Below, in pieces: positions 1 to 8,819 of a stretch of 55,932 bases of DNA. Every line of letters starts with the position of its first letter. Position 1 is the stretch's first letter. This DNA is from Pseudomonas sp. dw_358. GTDB taxonomy: Bacteria > Pseudomonadota > Gammaproteobacteria > Pseudomonadales > Pseudomonadaceae. Under the pieces are notes generated by a model. The model was not told the DNA's origin and did not search any database. It worked only from the letters and a program-made list of their open reading frames with translations. Made by a program: the position numbers and the translations under genes. Where the stretch lies: contig NZ_JAAVUX010000027.1 in NCBI RefSeq assembly GCF_018449655.1, forward strand, positions 1-55,932, given 5' to 3'.

Positions 1-96
1 CAGGTGGTGCCGGCCCTCGAATACGAGGACATCGAGGGGCGCTGCCACCTCATCGATCTCGAGCTTGTGGCGAGTGGGGTCGAAAAAGACCGGTGA
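1..96 (+). CDS. C-terminal fragment of an unidentified protein
   Basis: An open frame enters from the left edge and stops at TGA 94-96, leaving 31 residues that end in VASGVEKDR. The tail is acidic and has no motif I recognise, so no function is assigned. A short stem with arms at 115-122 and 136-143 (CGGCTTCC/GGAAGCCG, 13-nt loop) follows the stop but has no T-run, so it is at best a weak terminator. Confidence 0.55.
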   Translation, partial: QVVPALEYEDIEGRCHLIDLELVASGVEKDR

Positions 97-215
97 CGCA
101 GTGAACATAAGGTACGGCTTCCGTGCGAATCAACTGGAAGCCGAAGCGTAAGGAGGTGGGCAAGCTGCGGTCTGTAGGAAAATTCCCAAAGTTGATCAGG
201 ATAGGCCTGAATTTT

Positions 216-698
216 TCAAATGCTTTCCCCCTCGCGATCGGGGCACACCCCATTGCGCGCGTCGCTCCCTGGGGTCGTGAGAATGAGCCCCAACAAGCCC
301 TCCAGCGACTGCACCGGCCTGTCGAAGCCATGCCTTCCACGCACCGTGTCCCAGGGCATCGCGTCATTCAGGGAGAAATCCCCGACACAGGTCATGCCCC
401 CCACATCATCCAGCAGCCCCAGCGGTACCCAGACAAACGCCGTACCGCGCAAGGCGTTAGGCACCGTCGAACCACACTGTCGGCAGAAATCATTGCGGTA
501 GCCGCTAGGCTTTTGCCAGCTGCCGATCTCGCTTTGCCCCGCTGTCCATTGAAATTGCGCCTGGGCAACGATCGTCGCGCAGTTGTGGCCCGTGCCGGTT
601 TGTCGGCGGCATAACGAGCAATGGCAGCGATAGAAGGTGGCGGGTGCTTGAGCCAGAGAAAACATCACGGCCCCGCAGAGGCACTGTCCATTGAGCAT
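216..698 (-). CDS. GFA-family zinc protein (glutathione-dependent formaldehyde-activating enzyme-like)
   Basis: A 160-residue protein with the cysteine layout of the GFA/CENP-V fold: C6-x-C8, then C25-H-C27-x2-C30 and C72-x2-C75, which would bind two zinc ions. Its length fits the family. Members were named after Gfa, reported to speed S-hydroxymethylglutathione formation, but most paralogues have no proven activity, so the substrate is open. The gene diverges from the GMC oxidoreductase at 1086. The 387 bp between them holds an inverted repeat at 948-973. Confidence 0.8.
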   Translation of the reverse strand: MLNGQCLCGAVMFSLAQAPATFYRCHCSLCRRQTGTGHNCATIVAQAQFQWTAGQSEIGSWQKPSGYRNDFCRQCGSTVPNALRGTAFVWVPLGLLDDVGGMTCVGDFSLNDAMPWDTVRGRHGFDRPVQSLEGLLGLILTTPGSDARNGVCPDREGESI

Positions 699-947
699 CG
701 TCCTGATCCTTTATGAAGGCGATTGTCGGTGCGCCACCCTCCGGCAAACCCGCCGGGGAATCAAGCCCGCCCCTGCCCACCGCAGCCCAGACTGGCCGAG
801 TCAACGCGACCCATTGACCCAAATCAAGGCACTCGGCAGGCCGATCCAGACCGGCTTCACAGCCCCACCCCTATTTTTTAATCGATACCAATCAACCAGA
901 TACCCATAATCTTCAAGCCACCTGCAAAAAGTGGAACAGCCCGTGCA

Positions 948-973
948 GAGATAGGTGCCATACCCCCTATCTC
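948..973. promoter_or_regulatory. Inverted repeat GAGATAGG-N10-CCTATCTC in the GFA/GMC divergent spacer
   Basis: Perfect 8-bp arms at 948-955 and 966-973 are separated by TGCCATACCC. The right half contains CATACCCCCTAT, a C-run flanked by AT-rich trinucleotides that recalls CsoR/RcnR/FrmR-type operators; that resemblance is only suggestive. The site lies 112 bp upstream of the GMC start. The rest of the 699-1085 spacer shows no coding potential. Confidence 0.4.
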
Positions 974-1085
974 CGCCCTGCGCTGGAGTGACTCGACAGG
1001 CCCTTGCACCGGTTCGGTGACCGGGTTGCCCTGCACCCCCGAGCCAACGCTGTCGGAAATCAACCTGACCTTTCTGGAGTCATGC

Positions 1086-2744
1086 ATGTACAGCTCTCTT
1101 GAACACTTGAAGCCTGATCGCGAAATCCTCAGTGAATCGATCCGTCCGCAGTACGACTTCATTGTCTGCGGCGGTGGCGCGGCCGGCTGCGTGGTGGCCC
1201 GGCGCCTGGCCGAAGACCCCGACGTCACGGTGTTGCTGCTCGAAGCCGGGGGCAGCGACCGGGTCCCCCAGGTACTGGACTCGACCCAGTGGATGTGGAA
1301 CATCGGCACCTCGCGGGACTGGTGCTACAAGGCCCAGCCCTCAGCCAGCCTTAATGGCCGGACCCCGCCGCTGCCCATGGGCAAGGTGCTGGGCGGCGGT
1401 TCCAGCATCAACGGCTCGATCTGGGCGCGGGGCCACAAGCACGACTTCGACCTGTGGGCCGACGTCAGCGGCGACGCGGCCTGGAACTACGAATCGGTAC
1501 TGGCCATCTACCGCCAGATCGAAGACTGGCACGGCCCTGCCGACCCGCTGCGGCGTGGCACCGGCGGGCTGCTGAACATCCTGCAACCGGACAACCCCGT
1601 CCCCTTGGTCCCGGCCCTGATCGAAGCCGCCAGCGCCCTGGGTATTCCCTATGTAGAGGACATCAACGGCGCCGCCATGGAAGGCAATGGCGGCTGCGGC
1701 CTGCCCAGCGTGCTGGTGCAGGACGGCAACCAGCGGGTGTCCATGGCCGCCACCTACCTGCACCCCTATCTGGGCCGGCCCAACCTGGACGTGTTGCTGT
1801 GCGCCGAAGTCGACAGGCTGATCCTCGAAGGCAAACGTGCTGTCGGCGTCGCCTTCACCCGCCGCGGCCAGCGCTACCAGGTGCGTGCCGGCAGCGAGGT
1901 GATTCTCTCCCTGGGCGCGATGAACACGCCCAAGGTGCTGATGCTCTCGGGGATCGGCGACGAAGCCGAACTGCAGCGCCACGGCATTCCCGTGGTCCAG
2001 CACCTGCCAGGGGTGGGCAAGAACTTTCAGGACCACATCCTGCTGGCCGGTTGCGTCTGGGAATACATCGTTCCGGAGCCGCCGCGCAACAACGCCGCCG
2101 AATTCATCTTCTACGCCAAGAGCGATGCGTCACTCAAGACCCCTGACCTGATGCCGGTGCTCGAAGAGTGCCCGTTCGCCAGCGAGGTCACCGCCACCCA
2201 GTACGACCTGCCGGTGAGCACCGCCTCGGCCTGGACCCTCGCCCCCGGCCTGGCCCGCCCCGACAGCCGCGGCCAGGTGCGCCTGGCCAGCGCCAACCCG
2301 GCCGATGCACCGTTGATCGACGCCAACTTCCTCAGCACCGACAGCGACATGCGCGCCATGCTGCGCTGCGTTGAAATGTGCCGCGACATCGGCAATTCGG
2401 CGGGCCTGGCCCCCTTTCGCAAACGTGAAGTGATGCCCGGCAACCTGCGCGGCGCCGACATGGAGAACTTCATCCGCAACGCCGCCGGCACCTACTTCCA
2501 TGAAAGCTGCACGGCGCCCATGGGCCGCGATGAACAGTCGGTGGTCGACGCCCACCTCAAGGTCTATGGCATCGACGGGCTGCGCATCGCCGACGCCTCG
2601 ATCATGCCGCAGATCACCACCGGCAACACCATGGCGCCCACCGTCATCATCGGCGAACGGGCTGGCCAGATTCTGCGCAGCGCTTACGGCTTGACGACCG
2701 AAGATCTCAGATCCACCCCTGCCCGTACGGGAGTTTCTACATGA
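1086..2744 (+). CDS. GMC-family FAD-dependent oxidoreductase (choline dehydrogenase-like)
   Basis: A 552-residue flavoenzyme of the glucose-methanol-choline family, oxidising an alcohol group to aldehyde or ketone. The N-terminal Rossmann motif reads CGGGAAGCVVARRL, followed by the GMC signature MGKVLGGGSSINGSIWARG. The C-terminal active-site block has TYFHESCTAPMG and then TGNTMAPTVIIGERAG. I chose ATG 1086 because GGAG lies 8 bp upstream; the frame is open further back to 1017 without a better ribosome site. There is no signal peptide, so it should be cytoplasmic. The substrate cannot be read from sequence, and no betaine genes flank it. Confidence 0.88.
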   Translation: MYSSLEHLKPDREILSESIRPQYDFIVCGGGAAGCVVARRLAEDPDVTVLLLEAGGSDRVPQVLDSTQWMWNIGTSRDWCYKAQPSASLNGRTPPLPMGKVLGGGSSINGSIWARGHKHDFDLWADVSGDAAWNYESVLAIYRQIEDWHGPADPLRRGTGGLLNILQPDNPVPLVPALIEAASALGIPYVEDINGAAMEGNGGCGLPSVLVQDGNQRVSMAATYLHPYLGRPNLDVLLCAEVDRLILEGKRAVGVAFTRRGQRYQVRAGSEVILSLGAMNTPKVLMLSGIGDEAELQRHGIPVVQHLPGVGKNFQDHILLAGCVWEYIVPEPPRNNAAEFIFYAKSDASLKTPDLMPVLEECPFASEVTATQYDLPVSTASAWTLAPGLARPDSRGQVRLASANPADAPLIDANFLSTDSDMRAMLRCVEMCRDIGNSAGLAPFRKREVMPGNLRGADMENFIRNAAGTYFHESCTAPMGRDEQSVVDAHLKVYGIDGLRIADASIMPQITTGNTMAPTVIIGERAGQILRSAYGLTTEDLRSTPARTGVST

Positions 2745-2949
2745 GGGATTCACCCTGCTCTGTCCCTGCTCACCCGCGCAGCCCGTCAGTTCCTGGGGGG
2801 TCTGGCTGCGAGCAAGGGGCCGAGGCGATCAGCAATGACACCGTGGTGAAGTCGGTGTGTGCGGCGCTTTGAGCACAGTGGCGTGATGACGCCATCGCGC
2901 GCCATCCTGTGTCTATACTGGTGTTGCCCTCGCACATCAGGCGGACCAT

Positions 2950-3708
2950 TTGAGACCTTCGACCCTGACCTCAGCCTTTCTCTGTCTATGGCTTGGACTG
3001 CTCTGCGGCCCAGCCGCAGCCGAGCAATACCAGGTCGTCACCGAAGAATGGGCCCCGTACAACTACGAGGAAAACCACCAGCTCACCGGCATCACCACCG
3101 ACATCGTCCGCGCGATCATGGCGTTGACCGGCGATCATTTCGACATGCTGCTCATGCCCAGCATGCGCACCACCCGTGCCCTCGACACGCGTCCCAAGAC
3201 CATCATGTACTCCATGTTCCGCACGCCACAGCGCGAACCCTTGTACAAGTGGGTCGGGCCGATCGTGGAAGAGTCCATCTACCCCTATCAACTCGGCCAC
3301 GGCCAGCCCTCGGTCAACACCCTGGAGCAGCTGCGTCAGGCCGCGCAGATCACCACCCGCCAGGACGGCCTGATCCCTCAGGTCTTGCAGGCACAGGGCT
3401 TCACCAACCTGGACAAGAGCGCCAGCAGCAACCTGCAGCTGTACCGGATGCTTTTGGCCCGGCGTACCGACATCATCGTCGGCGACACCGCCACGGGCGT
3501 GGCCTATTACAGTCGCCAACTGCAAGTGCCTCCCGGCACCTTGCGCCGGATACCGGTCGAGCTTTACCGCTCCTCCCTGTACATCGCTTTCAGCCGCGAC
3601 TCCGATGACAAGGTGGTCGCGGCCTGGTCCCGTGCCCTGGAACAACTGCGCCAGTCGGGCCAGTTGGCACGCATCCAGCATCAATATGACCCTGTGCTCA
3701 GCCCCTAG
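2950..3708 (+). CDS. Periplasmic solute-binding protein, family 3 (amino-acid type)
   Basis: A 252-residue exported protein. A hydrophobic leader ends in GPAAAEQ, with cleavage predicted near residue 25. The mature start (VVTEEWAPYNYEENHQLTG) is typical of bacterial extracellular solute-binding family 3 proteins. The only suitable start is TTG 2950, preceded by a weak ribosome site. No ABC permease or ATPase genes are adjacent, so it may serve a distant transporter or act as a stand-alone periplasmic sensor, as many Pseudomonas paralogues do. The exported nucleoside hydrolase begins 40 bp downstream, so the two are probably co-transcribed. Confidence 0.8.
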   Translation: MRPSTLTSAFLCLWLGLLCGPAAAEQYQVVTEEWAPYNYEENHQLTGITTDIVRAIMALTGDHFDMLLMPSMRTTRALDTRPKTIMYSMFRTPQREPLYKWVGPIVEESIYPYQLGHGQPSVNTLEQLRQAAQITTRQDGLIPQVLQAQGFTNLDKSASSNLQLYRMLLARRTDIIVGDTATGVAYYSRQLQVPPGTLRRIPVELYRSSLYIAFSRDSDDKVVAAWSRALEQLRQSGQLARIQHQYDPVLSP

Positions 3709-3748
3709 GCTCTGTACGAAACGCATCCCCGCAAACAAGGAAGGTTCC

Positions 3749-4828
3749 ATGCACAACGTCTGGAAAAAATGCGCGCTGTTCAGTGCATTGGTGCTGGCCG
3801 CCGCGTCGGCAAGCGCCGCTGAAAAGGTCATCTTCGACACCGATTTCAACGTCCTCGACGACGATGGCCAGGCCTTCATCATGCTGGCCCAGTTGCACGC
3901 CCAGAAACGTATCGAGCTGCTGGGCATGACCCTGGTCAGTGGCAACGAGTGGGTGGATCAGGAGCAGGTCGAGGCGCTCAAGGCCGTGGAGCGCATGGGC
4001 GTGGAAAAGGACATCGGCGTCTACTCCGGCGCGGCCTATCCGCTGCTTCACAACGTCACCACCTACCCTCAGGAAAAGGCGCTGTTCGGCTCAGGCTATG
4101 CCGGGGCGTTCCAGGCACCGCGGCCCACCTCGGCCAATCAACTCAAGGCGCCGCCTGACGGGCTGGCCAGCCATACCCCGCTGCGCAAGGAACCCGCCGC
4201 GCAGTTCATCGTCGACAGCGTGCGGGCCAACCCCCATGAAGTGACGCTGCTGGCCACCGGCCCCCTGACCAACCTGGCCACGGCGATTCGCATGGCGCCG
4301 GACATCGTGCCGCTGATCAAGCGCATCGTGTACATGGGCGGTGCGATGGAAATTCCAGGCAATACCACGCCGGCGGCCGAGTTCAACTTCTGGTTCGATC
4401 CGGAAGCGGCGAAGATCGTCCTGCGCTCGCCCATCGAGCACGTGATCTTTCCCAACGACGTGTGTGAAAAGGTCACCTTCGATGCCTCGGTGTACAAGCG
4501 CGTGATTGCCCACCCCGGGGCCATTGCCGACCTCTACAAGCATCAGTTCCAGCCCCTGTTCGACAAGGATCCGGGCTATCACAGTTTCACCTGGGACAGC
4601 CTGCCGGCGCTGTTTCTGGTCGACCCGGGGATCGTCACCGAATCGCGTCAGGAGTGGGTCGATGTCGACACTCAGTTCGGCCCGGACTACGGCCGTGCGC
4701 TGGCCTACAAGAAGAACCCTCCCGTGGGCACGCAGAAAGCCACGCTGGTGTTTGGCGTGAATCAGAAAAAGTTCTGGGACGAGTATGTGGGGCTGGTGAG
4801 CTTGCCGGTGCCGGTCAAGCGGCCATAG
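3749..4828 (+). CDS. Exported nucleoside hydrolase-like protein
   Basis: A 359-residue member of the inosine-uridine-preferring nucleoside hydrolase fold, which cleaves the N-glycosidic bond of ribonucleosides. A signal peptide ends in ASASAAEK, placing it in the periplasm, which is unusual for bacterial members. The calcium/ribose motif is DTDFNVLDDDGQA, one residue longer than the classical DTDxxxDDxxA spacing. The distal Asp motif reads WDSLPALFLVDPG; the catalytic histidine of classical enzymes just before that Asp is Trp here. Start ATG 3749 has AAGGAAGG upstream. It may therefore prefer a different base or ribose derivative, or be a binding-only relative. Confidence 0.82.
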   Translation: MHNVWKKCALFSALVLAAASASAAEKVIFDTDFNVLDDDGQAFIMLAQLHAQKRIELLGMTLVSGNEWVDQEQVEALKAVERMGVEKDIGVYSGAAYPLLHNVTTYPQEKALFGSGYAGAFQAPRPTSANQLKAPPDGLASHTPLRKEPAAQFIVDSVRANPHEVTLLATGPLTNLATAIRMAPDIVPLIKRIVYMGGAMEIPGNTTPAAEFNFWFDPEAAKIVLRSPIEHVIFPNDVCEKVTFDASVYKRVIAHPGAIADLYKHQFQPLFDKDPGYHSFTWDSLPALFLVDPGIVTESRQEWVDVDTQFGPDYGRALAYKKNPPVGTQKATLVFGVNQKKFWDEYVGLVSLPVPVKRP

Positions 4829-4848
4829 CACGCTCTATGGCGAGGGGC

Positions 4849-5661
4849 TCAGCCACCCTGCGCCTGCAAAAAGATCGAAAACAGCTCCGACTGCGAGCGG
4901 ATCCCCAGCTTGCTGTACATGTGCCGCTTGTGCACCCGCACGGTCTCGGCGGAGATGTCCAGCTTGCGGGCGATTTCCTTGCTGGAGCAGCCACTGAGCA
5001 TCAAGCGCCCCACGTCCAGCTCGCGCCCGGTCAACTGGGCGCCGCGGTTCTGCTGCACCGAGGCTTCCAGCTGGCTGCGCCAGTCGCTCGATGCGGCGGC
5101 CGCAGGCACCCGATCATCGTCATGCATCGTTTCGGCACGCTCATGGGGCAAGCGTTGGCGCAGCAGCGCCACCACCCAGGGCTCGATCAACGACAACAGC
5201 GCCACCTGCTCCGGGCCAAAGGGCCGGGTCGAGCCCAAGGATAGGCACAGGGTGCGATCGGCGTCGATTTGGCAGTTGAACTGAATTTCATCGGCCACCA
5301 CGTTCAAGCGGAAGTAACGCTGGTAGTACTCGGTCAGCTCGAAGTGCTCGGGGGCGACGTCGCGCAACGGGTACAGCCCGGACTGCGACTGCTCGCGGCT
5401 GGCAATGTAGAACGGATCAAGGAGGTAGATCCCTTTGAGGTAATCCTGAAACAGCTGATCGAGGCTGCCATCCTCCCCCGGAGATTCGGCAAACACCACG
5501 GGCCGCTGCCGCGTGCTGAATTGCAACACCACCCAGCTATCGAAGTCCACGTACTGGTTCACCAGGCGCAGCAGCTGCGCCCAGAAGTTGGGTTTGTCCA
5601 GGGATTCGATCAACTGGCCCACCGAGCGGTGCCAGGCAATGGCTTGCAGTGCGTCCGTCAT
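4849..5661 (-). CDS. LuxR-family transcriptional regulator
   Basis: A 270-residue regulator with a C-terminal LuxR/GerE helix-turn-helix at about residues 205-262 (LTGRELDVGRLMLSGCSSKEIARKL split over the recognition unit, then SAETVRVHKRHMYSKLGIRS). The N-terminal 190 residues have no receiver Asp motif and no clear acyl-homoserine-lactone pocket signature, so the signal is unknown. It diverges from the amidase/permease pair starting at 5776 across a 114-bp spacer, making those genes the likely targets. It converges with the nucleoside hydrolase. Confidence 0.85.
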   Translation of the reverse strand: MTDALQAIAWHRSVGQLIESLDKPNFWAQLLRLVNQYVDFDSWVVLQFSTRQRPVVFAESPGEDGSLDQLFQDYLKGIYLLDPFYIASREQSQSGLYPLRDVAPEHFELTEYYQRYFRLNVVADEIQFNCQIDADRTLCLSLGSTRPFGPEQVALLSLIEPWVVALLRQRLPHERAETMHDDDRVPAAAASSDWRSQLEASVQQNRGAQLTGRELDVGRLMLSGCSSKEIARKLDISAETVRVHKRHMYSKLGIRSQSELFSIFLQAQGG

Positions 5662-5775
5662 CCACTACTCCGATAGGGTTACTACAGCTGCGTAATACCC
5701 AGTTACAACTATGCCTGCGCATACTGCCCGCAGAGCCGATCCTCAGGCCAGTGATTTTACTCATAAGGACACCCC

Positions 5776-6600
5776 ATGAAGGTTGAACTCGCGCAGCTGG
5801 AAGGCCTCGACAACGGCACCGCCCATAACCTGCAACGGGCGTTGCAGGTCATTGCCAGGCGCGCCCACGGCACCACGCTGATCGTGTTTCCGGAGACCCA
5901 CCTGATGGGTTTTCCCTCCAGCGATACCGTCGCCGGCGTGGCCGAACCCCTTGACGGGCCGACTGTGCAGGCGGTGATGGACGCCGCGCGCAGCCATCAA
6001 GTGTCCGTGGTCATCGGCTTTGCCGAGGTGGACGCCGGCCAATACTTCAACACCACCCTGTTGATCACCCCTGAAGGCATCGCCCTGCGCTACCGCAAGA
6101 CCCATCTGTGGGCCTCGGACCGTGGCGTGTTCAGCGCCGGTGATCGCTACGTTACCTGTGAGTGGCAAGGCCTGCGGGTCGGCCTGTTGATCTGCTACGA
6201 CATCGAATTCCCTGAATCGGCCCGCGCCCTGGCGCAGCTGGGTGCCGACCTGATCATCGTCACCAACGGCAACATGGACCCTTATGGCCCCACCCACCGC
6301 ACCGCGATCATGGCCCGCGCCCAGGAAAATCAGGCATTCGCCCTGATGGTCAATCGCGTCGGCAGCGGCGATGGCGACCTGGTATTCGCCGGCGGCAGCG
6401 CCCTGGTCGACCCTTTCGGCAGCCTGCTCGAAGAGGCCGGCCGCGAAGAACGCTGCTTCAGTGTCGAGCTGGACCTGACACAACTGGCTGCCGCGCGCCG
6501 TGACTATCGCTACCTGGATGACCAGCGCCTGCGTCTGCCGGGAGACGTGCTGGAACACGCCGATGGCCGCCGCGAGCTGCTGATCCCGAACCACCCGTAA
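5776..6600 (+). CDS. Carbon-nitrogen hydrolase (nitrilase superfamily amidase)
   Basis: A 274-residue amidase/nitrilase-fold enzyme that hydrolyses a non-peptide C-N bond through a Glu-Lys-Cys triad. All three motifs are visible: Glu40 in VFPETHLMGF, Lys108 in YRKTHLW and Cys140 in LLICYDIEFPE. The aliphatic-amidase-like PE after the cysteine block and the length fit omega-amidase or carbamoylase-like branches better than true nitrilases. The APC permease starts 104 bp downstream, suggesting import and hydrolysis of an amide or amino-acid derivative under control of the divergent LuxR gene. The substrate is inferred only. Confidence 0.87.
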   Translation: MKVELAQLEGLDNGTAHNLQRALQVIARRAHGTTLIVFPETHLMGFPSSDTVAGVAEPLDGPTVQAVMDAARSHQVSVVIGFAEVDAGQYFNTTLLITPEGIALRYRKTHLWASDRGVFSAGDRYVTCEWQGLRVGLLICYDIEFPESARALAQLGADLIIVTNGNMDPYGPTHRTAIMARAQENQAFALMVNRVGSGDGDLVFAGGSALVDPFGSLLEEAGREERCFSVELDLTQLAAARRDYRYLDDQRLRLPGDVLEHADGRRELLIPNHP

Positions 6601-6704
6601 TCGACCGATCCGTCCCCAGAGACGGGCTGTCCCTCTATAAGAAACGCGCTTTCACTGCCGAACTTTTCTCTGCCATAACACCTATAAATTCGGAGTATTT
6701 GCTC

Positions 6705-8030
6705 ATGGCTCGCTTGCAACGCACCCTTTCATTGGGCTCGGTGGTGCTGTTTGGCATCGCCTACATGACCCCCATCATCGTGCTGGGTACCTTCGGCATT
6801 CTCGCTCAGAGCACCAACGGCATGGTGCCGGCGGCGTACCTGGCCGCGCTGGTGGCGATGTTTTTCACGGCGCTGAGCTACGGGCGCATGGCGGCGGCCT
6901 TTCCCGTGGCTGGCTCCGCCTACAGCTATGTGCGCAAGGCCATCAGCCCGAAGCTGGGCTTCCTCGCCGGCTGGGCAGTGCTGCTCGACTACCTGTTCCT
7001 GCCCATGGCCATCTGGCTGATCGGCGCCGCCTACCTGGGCACGGCATTCCCGTCGATACCACAACCGGTGTGGGTGCTGGCTTTTATCGTCATCACCACG
7101 CTGATCAACGTGGTCGGGCTGAAACTGGCCAACACCGTCAACGCCTTGCTGATGGTGGTCCAGGCGCTGGTGCTGGTGGCGTTCGTGGTGCTGTGTATTC
7201 ATTACATCGGCGGTGACGCCAGCAAACCGCTGTGGACTCTGGCGCCATTTTTCGACGGCAAGATGCAGATGCCGATGATCATGAGCGGTGCGGCCATTGC
7301 CTGCTATTCGTTCCTGGGCTTCGATGCGGTCAGCACCCTGACCGAAGAAACCCGTGACCCCCGCCGCACCATTCCACGAGCGATCATGCTGATCACCTTG
7401 ATCGGTGGTTTGATCTTCGTGGGCGTATCCTACTTCGTGCAGTTGGCGCACCCTTCGTCGCAATTTGACAGCGTCGATTCGGCGGCCTATGAAATCGCCC
7501 GCAACATCGGTGGCGACCTGTTTGTCAGCCTGTTCCTGGTGGGCCTGATCGTCGGCCAGTTTGCCTCGGGGCTGTCGGCCCAGGCCAGCGGTTCTCGCCT
7601 GCTGTACGCCATGGGACGAGACGGCGTGCTGCCGAAAAGCTTCTTCGGTACCCTGAGCGACCGCTTTGGCACACCGATCAACAGCATCGTGCTGTGCGCG
7701 GTGGTGGCCTTGCTCGCGCTCAAGCTCGACGTGACTACCTCCACCTCGTTCATCAACTTCGGCGCCTTTCTGGCCTTCAGCCTGGTCAACCTGTCGGTGA
7801 TCTTCCACTACTGGATCGGCGGCGAAAAACGCGGCGTGCGCGCGTGGGTATTGTTTCTCCTGTTCCCGTTGATCGGATTGGTCGCAGACCTCTGGCTGAT
7901 GATCAGTCTCGATCACCTGGCGATCATGCTCGGGGTCGGCTGGCTGGCGGTGGGTTGCGTGTACCTGGCGTGGTTGACCGGAGGCTTTCGCCGCCAGCCG
8001 CCGGAGATGGATTTTCAAGAGGCGGTGTGA
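6705..8030 (+). CDS. APC-family amino acid/amine permease
   Basis: A 441-residue integral membrane protein with about 12 hydrophobic segments and the APC superfamily pattern near the N terminus (LGSVVLFGIAYMTPIIVLGTF then VAGSAYSYVRKAI). It should be a proton-coupled importer of an amino acid, amine or related compound. ATG 6705 is preferred over an in-frame TTG at 6699 because GGAG sits 9 bp before it. It follows the C-N hydrolase and probably supplies its substrate. The gene ends 7 bp from the convergent SDR stop codon. Confidence 0.87.
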   Translation: MARLQRTLSLGSVVLFGIAYMTPIIVLGTFGILAQSTNGMVPAAYLAALVAMFFTALSYGRMAAAFPVAGSAYSYVRKAISPKLGFLAGWAVLLDYLFLPMAIWLIGAAYLGTAFPSIPQPVWVLAFIVITTLINVVGLKLANTVNALLMVVQALVLVAFVVLCIHYIGGDASKPLWTLAPFFDGKMQMPMIMSGAAIACYSFLGFDAVSTLTEETRDPRRTIPRAIMLITLIGGLIFVGVSYFVQLAHPSSQFDSVDSAAYEIARNIGGDLFVSLFLVGLIVGQFASGLSAQASGSRLLYAMGRDGVLPKSFFGTLSDRFGTPINSIVLCAVVALLALKLDVTTSTSFINFGAFLAFSLVNLSVIFHYWIGGEKRGVRAWVLFLLFPLIGLVADLWLMISLDHLAIMLGVGWLAVGCVYLAWLTGGFRRQPPEMDFQEAV

Positions 8031-8037
8031 GGGGGGC

Positions 8038-8793
8038 TTATTTGCCGCCTGTCACATCCAGAAAAGTCCCCGTCACGAATGACGCTTCGGGACCCGCCAG
8101 CCAGAGGATTCCTCGCGCCACTTCCTCGGGCTGGCCACCGCGGCCCATGGGAATGGATTCTCTGACCCGGTCCACCCGCCCCGGCTCGCCGCCACTGGCG
8201 TGCATCTCGGTGTAGATGTGCCCGGGGCGCAGGCCGTTGACGCGGATGCCTTCGCGAGCCACTTCCTTGGCCAGGCCCGTGGTAAAGGTTTCCAGCGCGC
8301 CCTTGGAGGCGGCGTAGTCAATGTACTCGCCGGGGCTGCCGAGCCGGGCCGACGCCGAAGAGATATTGACGATCGAGCCGCCGCGCCCGTTGTGACGCGT
8401 CGACATGCGCTTGATAGCCTGCTGGGCGCAGAGGATCGGGCCGATGGCGTTGACGGCGAAGATGCGCTGCATCCGCTCGAACTCAAGGTCCTCCAGACGT
8501 GATTGCAATGCCAACACGCCGGCGTTGTTCACCAGCACGTCGATGCGCCCGAAGGCCCGGTCGATTTCGGCGAACAAATGCAGCACCTGCTGAGGGTCGG
8601 CACTGTCGGCGCGCACCGCCAGGCCTTGGCGCCCCCGTGCCCGCACGTCGGCCACCACCGCCAGGGCGGCCGCCTCGTCCGAGACGAAGCTGATGGCCAC
8701 GTCATAACCTTGCTCGGCGGCCAGACGGGCGGTGGCCGCGCCGACGCCACGACTGCCGCCGGTGATCAGAATCAGAGGGATATCACGGTTCAT
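8038..8793 (-). CDS. SDR-family oxidoreductase
   Basis: A 251-residue classical short-chain dehydrogenase/reductase. The cofactor motif TGGSRGVGAATARL, the NNAGV block and the catalytic YAASK are all present, followed by the C-terminal PEEVARGILWLAGPEASFVTG pattern. Start ATG 8793 is supported by AAGGA 8 bp upstream; a longer in-frame start would run into the preceding gene. It lies 26 bp downstream of the RidA-like gene on the same strand, so the two form an operon. The substrate is unknown; an NADP preference is suggested by the Ser-Arg of the glycine motif. Confidence 0.87.
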   Translation of the reverse strand: MNRDIPLILITGGSRGVGAATARLAAEQGYDVAISFVSDEAAALAVVADVRARGRQGLAVRADSADPQQVLHLFAEIDRAFGRIDVLVNNAGVLALQSRLEDLEFERMQRIFAVNAIGPILCAQQAIKRMSTRHNGRGGSIVNISSASARLGSPGEYIDYAASKGALETFTTGLAKEVAREGIRVNGLRPGHIYTEMHASGGEPGRVDRVRESIPMGRGGQPEEVARGILWLAGPEASFVTGTFLDVTGGK

Positions 8794-8819
8794 CAAAGCG
8801 TCCTTCAATGGGGGGCGAC

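Noticed and set aside
5662..5775. Palindrome with GGGT...ACCC arms between LuxR and the amidase gene
   Set aside because: The arms match only at the outer four bases; the CAGCTG centre is off-axis, so I do not claim an operator.
6729..8018. 429-residue reverse-strand frame opposite the APC permease
   Set aside because: Shadow of the permease; the composition is dominated by His, Gln, Arg and Asp.
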